This document shows, one piece after another, positions 3,998-5,595 of a stretch of DNA of 5,595 bases. Under the pieces are notes generated by a model. The model was not told the DNA's origin and made no database searches. It saw nothing but the letters and a program-made list of their open reading frames with translations. The stretch is taken from NCBI GenBank assembly GCA_030835185.1, contig JAUQWL010000234.1, positions 1-5,595 of the forward strand, given 5' to 3'. Origin of the DNA: Solirubrobacterales bacterium (GTDB taxonomy: Bacteria > Actinomycetota > Thermoleophilia > Solirubrobacterales > 70-9). The position numbers and the translations under genes were made by a program. The stretch's first letter is position 1. Each line of letters opens with the position of its first letter.

Positions 3998-5595
3998 ACG
4001 ACCATCTTGCGCGGCTGGCGACTGAAGCCGGCGGCGAGCAGGAGCGGCTCGAAGTCCGAGCCGATCAGCGGCTCCCCGTCGATGCGCTCGATCTTCAGCG
4101 GAGGGATCTTTCCGTCCTCGGCTGCGTCGGCGAACGCAGCCAGCAGGCCGGTGAGCCGGGTTCCCTCCAGGCCCGGGACGAGCCGGAGGATCCCCTTGCC
4201 ACCTTTCTCGAGAAAGAGCAGCGGCTCTCCCGCCCGCATCAGCAGGAAGGAGCCCGGCGTCCGCGACGGCCGGCGGCGGCTCTCCTGTTTCGGCCAGGGC
4301 AGCGTGGCGCCGTACGGATTGGCCGGGTCGGTACTGGCGAGGATCATCAGCTCCTCGTCGTCGATCGACTGGGAACGCAGCCGCTCGACCGCACCGGCGA
4401 GCGCGAACTGGGCCCCGCCCAGGCTCTCGATGAAGTAGCCGCGCCTGGCCGAACCGAGAACCTCGAGGTTGGCCAGCTCGGGGTACAGGGTCGAGAAGCC
4501 ACCCGGCACGCCTTCGGCCAGCGCCATCTCCCGGGTGAGGATGCCGTGGCGTTCGAGCATCAGCTCTGCCTGGACGCGAAGCCGCGGCCCGACCGCAGGT
4601 GCGTTCCGGAACAGCGGAGCGGTCAGCGACCAGCGTCCCTGGACGGTGGGGCCGGCGGATGCCCGGCGGCGGGAGAAGCGCCGACCGCGCGACTCGCCCC
4701 GCGGCACCGACCGCAGCCGCGGCGCCCTGAGCGGTGCGAAAGAGTCGTTGGTGACCTCCCCGGCGAAAGCGAGGTCCCAGAGGGCCGAGTGCAGCTCTTC
4801 CGGTGCCGCGTCCAGTTCGGCGACGATGTCGAGCCAGAAGGTCGGACCATCGGCCAGCCTCTCCCTGATCGCATCCTGCACCGGCCCCTCGGGCCTTTCC
4901 AGCTTCGCGTTCGACGGCGGCGGACCGGCCAGGCGCACGTCCTCCCGGAAATAGAGCGCCACCCTGCCGTCGCTGCGGCCGATCGCGCCGGCTCCGATCC
5001 AGACGACCTCGCCACTCGTACAGAGTTCGTCCAGCCAGCTGTGGCTGTAGCTGCCGACCCGGCGAGGGAGGACGTCCCGCTCCCAGACCGCCGGGGTGAG
5101 TGCAACTCCCTGGAGCGGCACCAGGACCTCTCGCAGGCGGTCCGGACCGGCGCCGGCACGGCGGTAGCGGTCGACCCCCTGCCAGGAGGCGAGAAAACGG
5201 GCGTACGTTCTCGCGTCGGCCGGTTCGACTTCCTGCCGCAGGTGGGCCAGGCTTGCCCGTCGGACCCGGCGCAGCACATCGGCCTCGCACCACTCGCGCT
5301 CGGTACCGCCCGGCAGGATCTCCCCGCGGACCAGGACCCCCTCGGACTCGAGCTGCTTGAGCACCGGCGTCGGGTCGATGCCGTAGCGGGCGCGCAACCG
5401 GGCGGTGGGAAACGGGCCGTGGGTACGGGCGTAGCGGGCAAAAAGAGCGGCCAGCGGATCCGGCTTCTCTTCCAGACAGGTCGAGGGCAGACCTCCGGGC
5501 GGGGAGACGCCCAGCCCGTCCCGGTACATGCCGGCGTCCTCTGCGGCGATGAAGCGCTGCTCGCCGTTCACCCTGACCTCGGCCGCGCGCCGCTC
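3988..5595 (-). CDS. lhr: Lhr-type ATP-dependent helicase, C-terminal 535 residues; start lies beyond the right end
   Basis: Lhr (COG1201) is a long superfamily 2 helicase, about 1,500 residues, that moves 3' to 5' on single-stranded DNA, unwinds DNA or RNA:DNA duplexes and is tied to DNA-damage responses in mycobacteria. Only the C-terminal part is here; both RecA motor domains lie outside. The frame is open to the last base (ERRAAEVRVNGEQRF...), so GTG 5571 is an internal codon, not a start. Visible Lhr marks, numbered from the window edge: RFIAAEDAG (14-22) and PDPLAALFARYARTHGPF (46-62), a winged-helix segment with LKQLESEGVLVRGE, PGGTEREWCEADVLRR (96-111), FLASWQGVDR, ALWDLAFAGEVTND, RRGYFIESLGGAQFALAGAV (384-403) and STDPANPYGATLPWP (421-435). 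This is the tandem winged-helix C-terminal domain, reported as AlkZ-like. It ends in TGA at 3988 and shows no frameshift or stop. The basic linker 290-312 is poorly conserved-looking. Nothing beside it suggests a repair operon. Confidence 0.95.
   Translation of the reverse strand, partial: ERRAAEVRVNGEQRFIAAEDAGMYRDGLGVSPPGGLPSTCLEEKPDPLAALFARYARTHGPFPTARLRARYGIDPTPVLKQLESEGVLVRGEILPGGTEREWCEADVLRRVRRASLAHLRQEVEPADARTYARFLASWQGVDRYRRAGAGPDRLREVLVPLQGVALTPAVWERDVLPRRVGSYSHSWLDELCTSGEVVWIGAGAIGRSDGRVALYFREDVRLAGPPPSNAKLERPEGPVQDAIRERLADGPTFWLDIVAELDAAPEELHSALWDLAFAGEVTNDSFAPLRAPRLRSVPRGESRGRRFSRRRASAGPTVQGRWSLTAPLFRNAPAVGPRLRVQAELMLERHGILTREMALAEGVPGGFSTLYPELANLEVLGSARRGYFIESLGGAQFALAGAVERLRSQSIDDEELMILASTDPANPYGATLPWPKQESRRRPSRTPGSFLLMRAGEPLLFLEKGGKGILRLVPGLEGTRLTGLLAAFADAAEDGKIPPLKIERIDGEPLIGSDFEPLLLAAGFSRQPRKMVVPA

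Noticed and set aside
3108..4025. Long plus-strand open frame of 305 codons opposite the secreted-protein gene
   Set aside because: It is the high-GC antisense shadow of 2736-3890, shows no recognisable domain and reads as low-complexity Gly/Arg/Glu sequence. The opposite strand has a signal peptide, ribosome site and domain-like sequence.
3917..5293. 458-codon minus-strand frame overlapping lhr
   Set aside because: It is an out-of-frame reading of the Lhr coding region, dominated by Pro, Arg, Gly and Ala, while the adjacent frame contains unmistakable Lhr motifs.

Overview
This window is a stretch of a high-GC chromosome (about two-thirds GC by eye), and every gene I can support lies on the minus strand. 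The protein types point to an actinobacterium. The best guess is the Thermoleophilia/Solirubrobacterales side: actinobacterial-type GroES/GroEL, a long Lhr helicase with the Lhr C-terminal domain, a mycobacterial-style Crp/Fnr regulator, and a secreted protein ending in an Arg/Lys-rich CARDB-like domain. This placement comes from remembered family resemblance, not from a search.

Layout in the direction of transcription, from the right end to the left. (1) 5595-3988: C-terminal third of an Lhr-type helicase, whose start lies outside the window; a GC hairpin sits across its stop codon. (2) 3890-2736: a secreted protein of unknown function with a clear ribosome binding site, a signal peptide, a four-cysteine beta-rich body and a very basic C-terminal domain. 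(3) 2735-2443: a 293-base gap with three or four tandem 13-bp units just after that gene, and a 25-bp imperfect direct repeat that duplicates a Shine-Dalgarno/GTG module in the crp leader. (4) 2442-844: a compact three-gene unit, crp-like regulator, ASCH-domain protein, SRPBCC protein, with a 4-nt gap and then a 1-nt overlap, followed by two hairpins. (5) 692-1: the groES-groEL heat-shock operon, with a sigma-70-type promoter, a perfect CIRCE operator for the HrcA repressor, complete groES, and the first 81 codons of groEL running off the left end.

The groESL unit is a chaperonin operon repressed by HrcA. The crp-ASCH-SRPBCC unit looks co-transcribed and translationally coupled, so the two small proteins are probably made together with a cyclic-nucleotide-type regulator, although their shared job is unknown. 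Lhr (nucleic-acid repair helicase) and the secreted protein show no functional link to the rest. I see no mobile element, CRISPR array, rRNA or tRNA, and nothing that amounts to a clearly new system. The points most worth a second look are the duplicated initiation module before crp, the 13-bp tandem array, and the ASCH protein, which fits the YqfB-like fold but has changed active-site positions.
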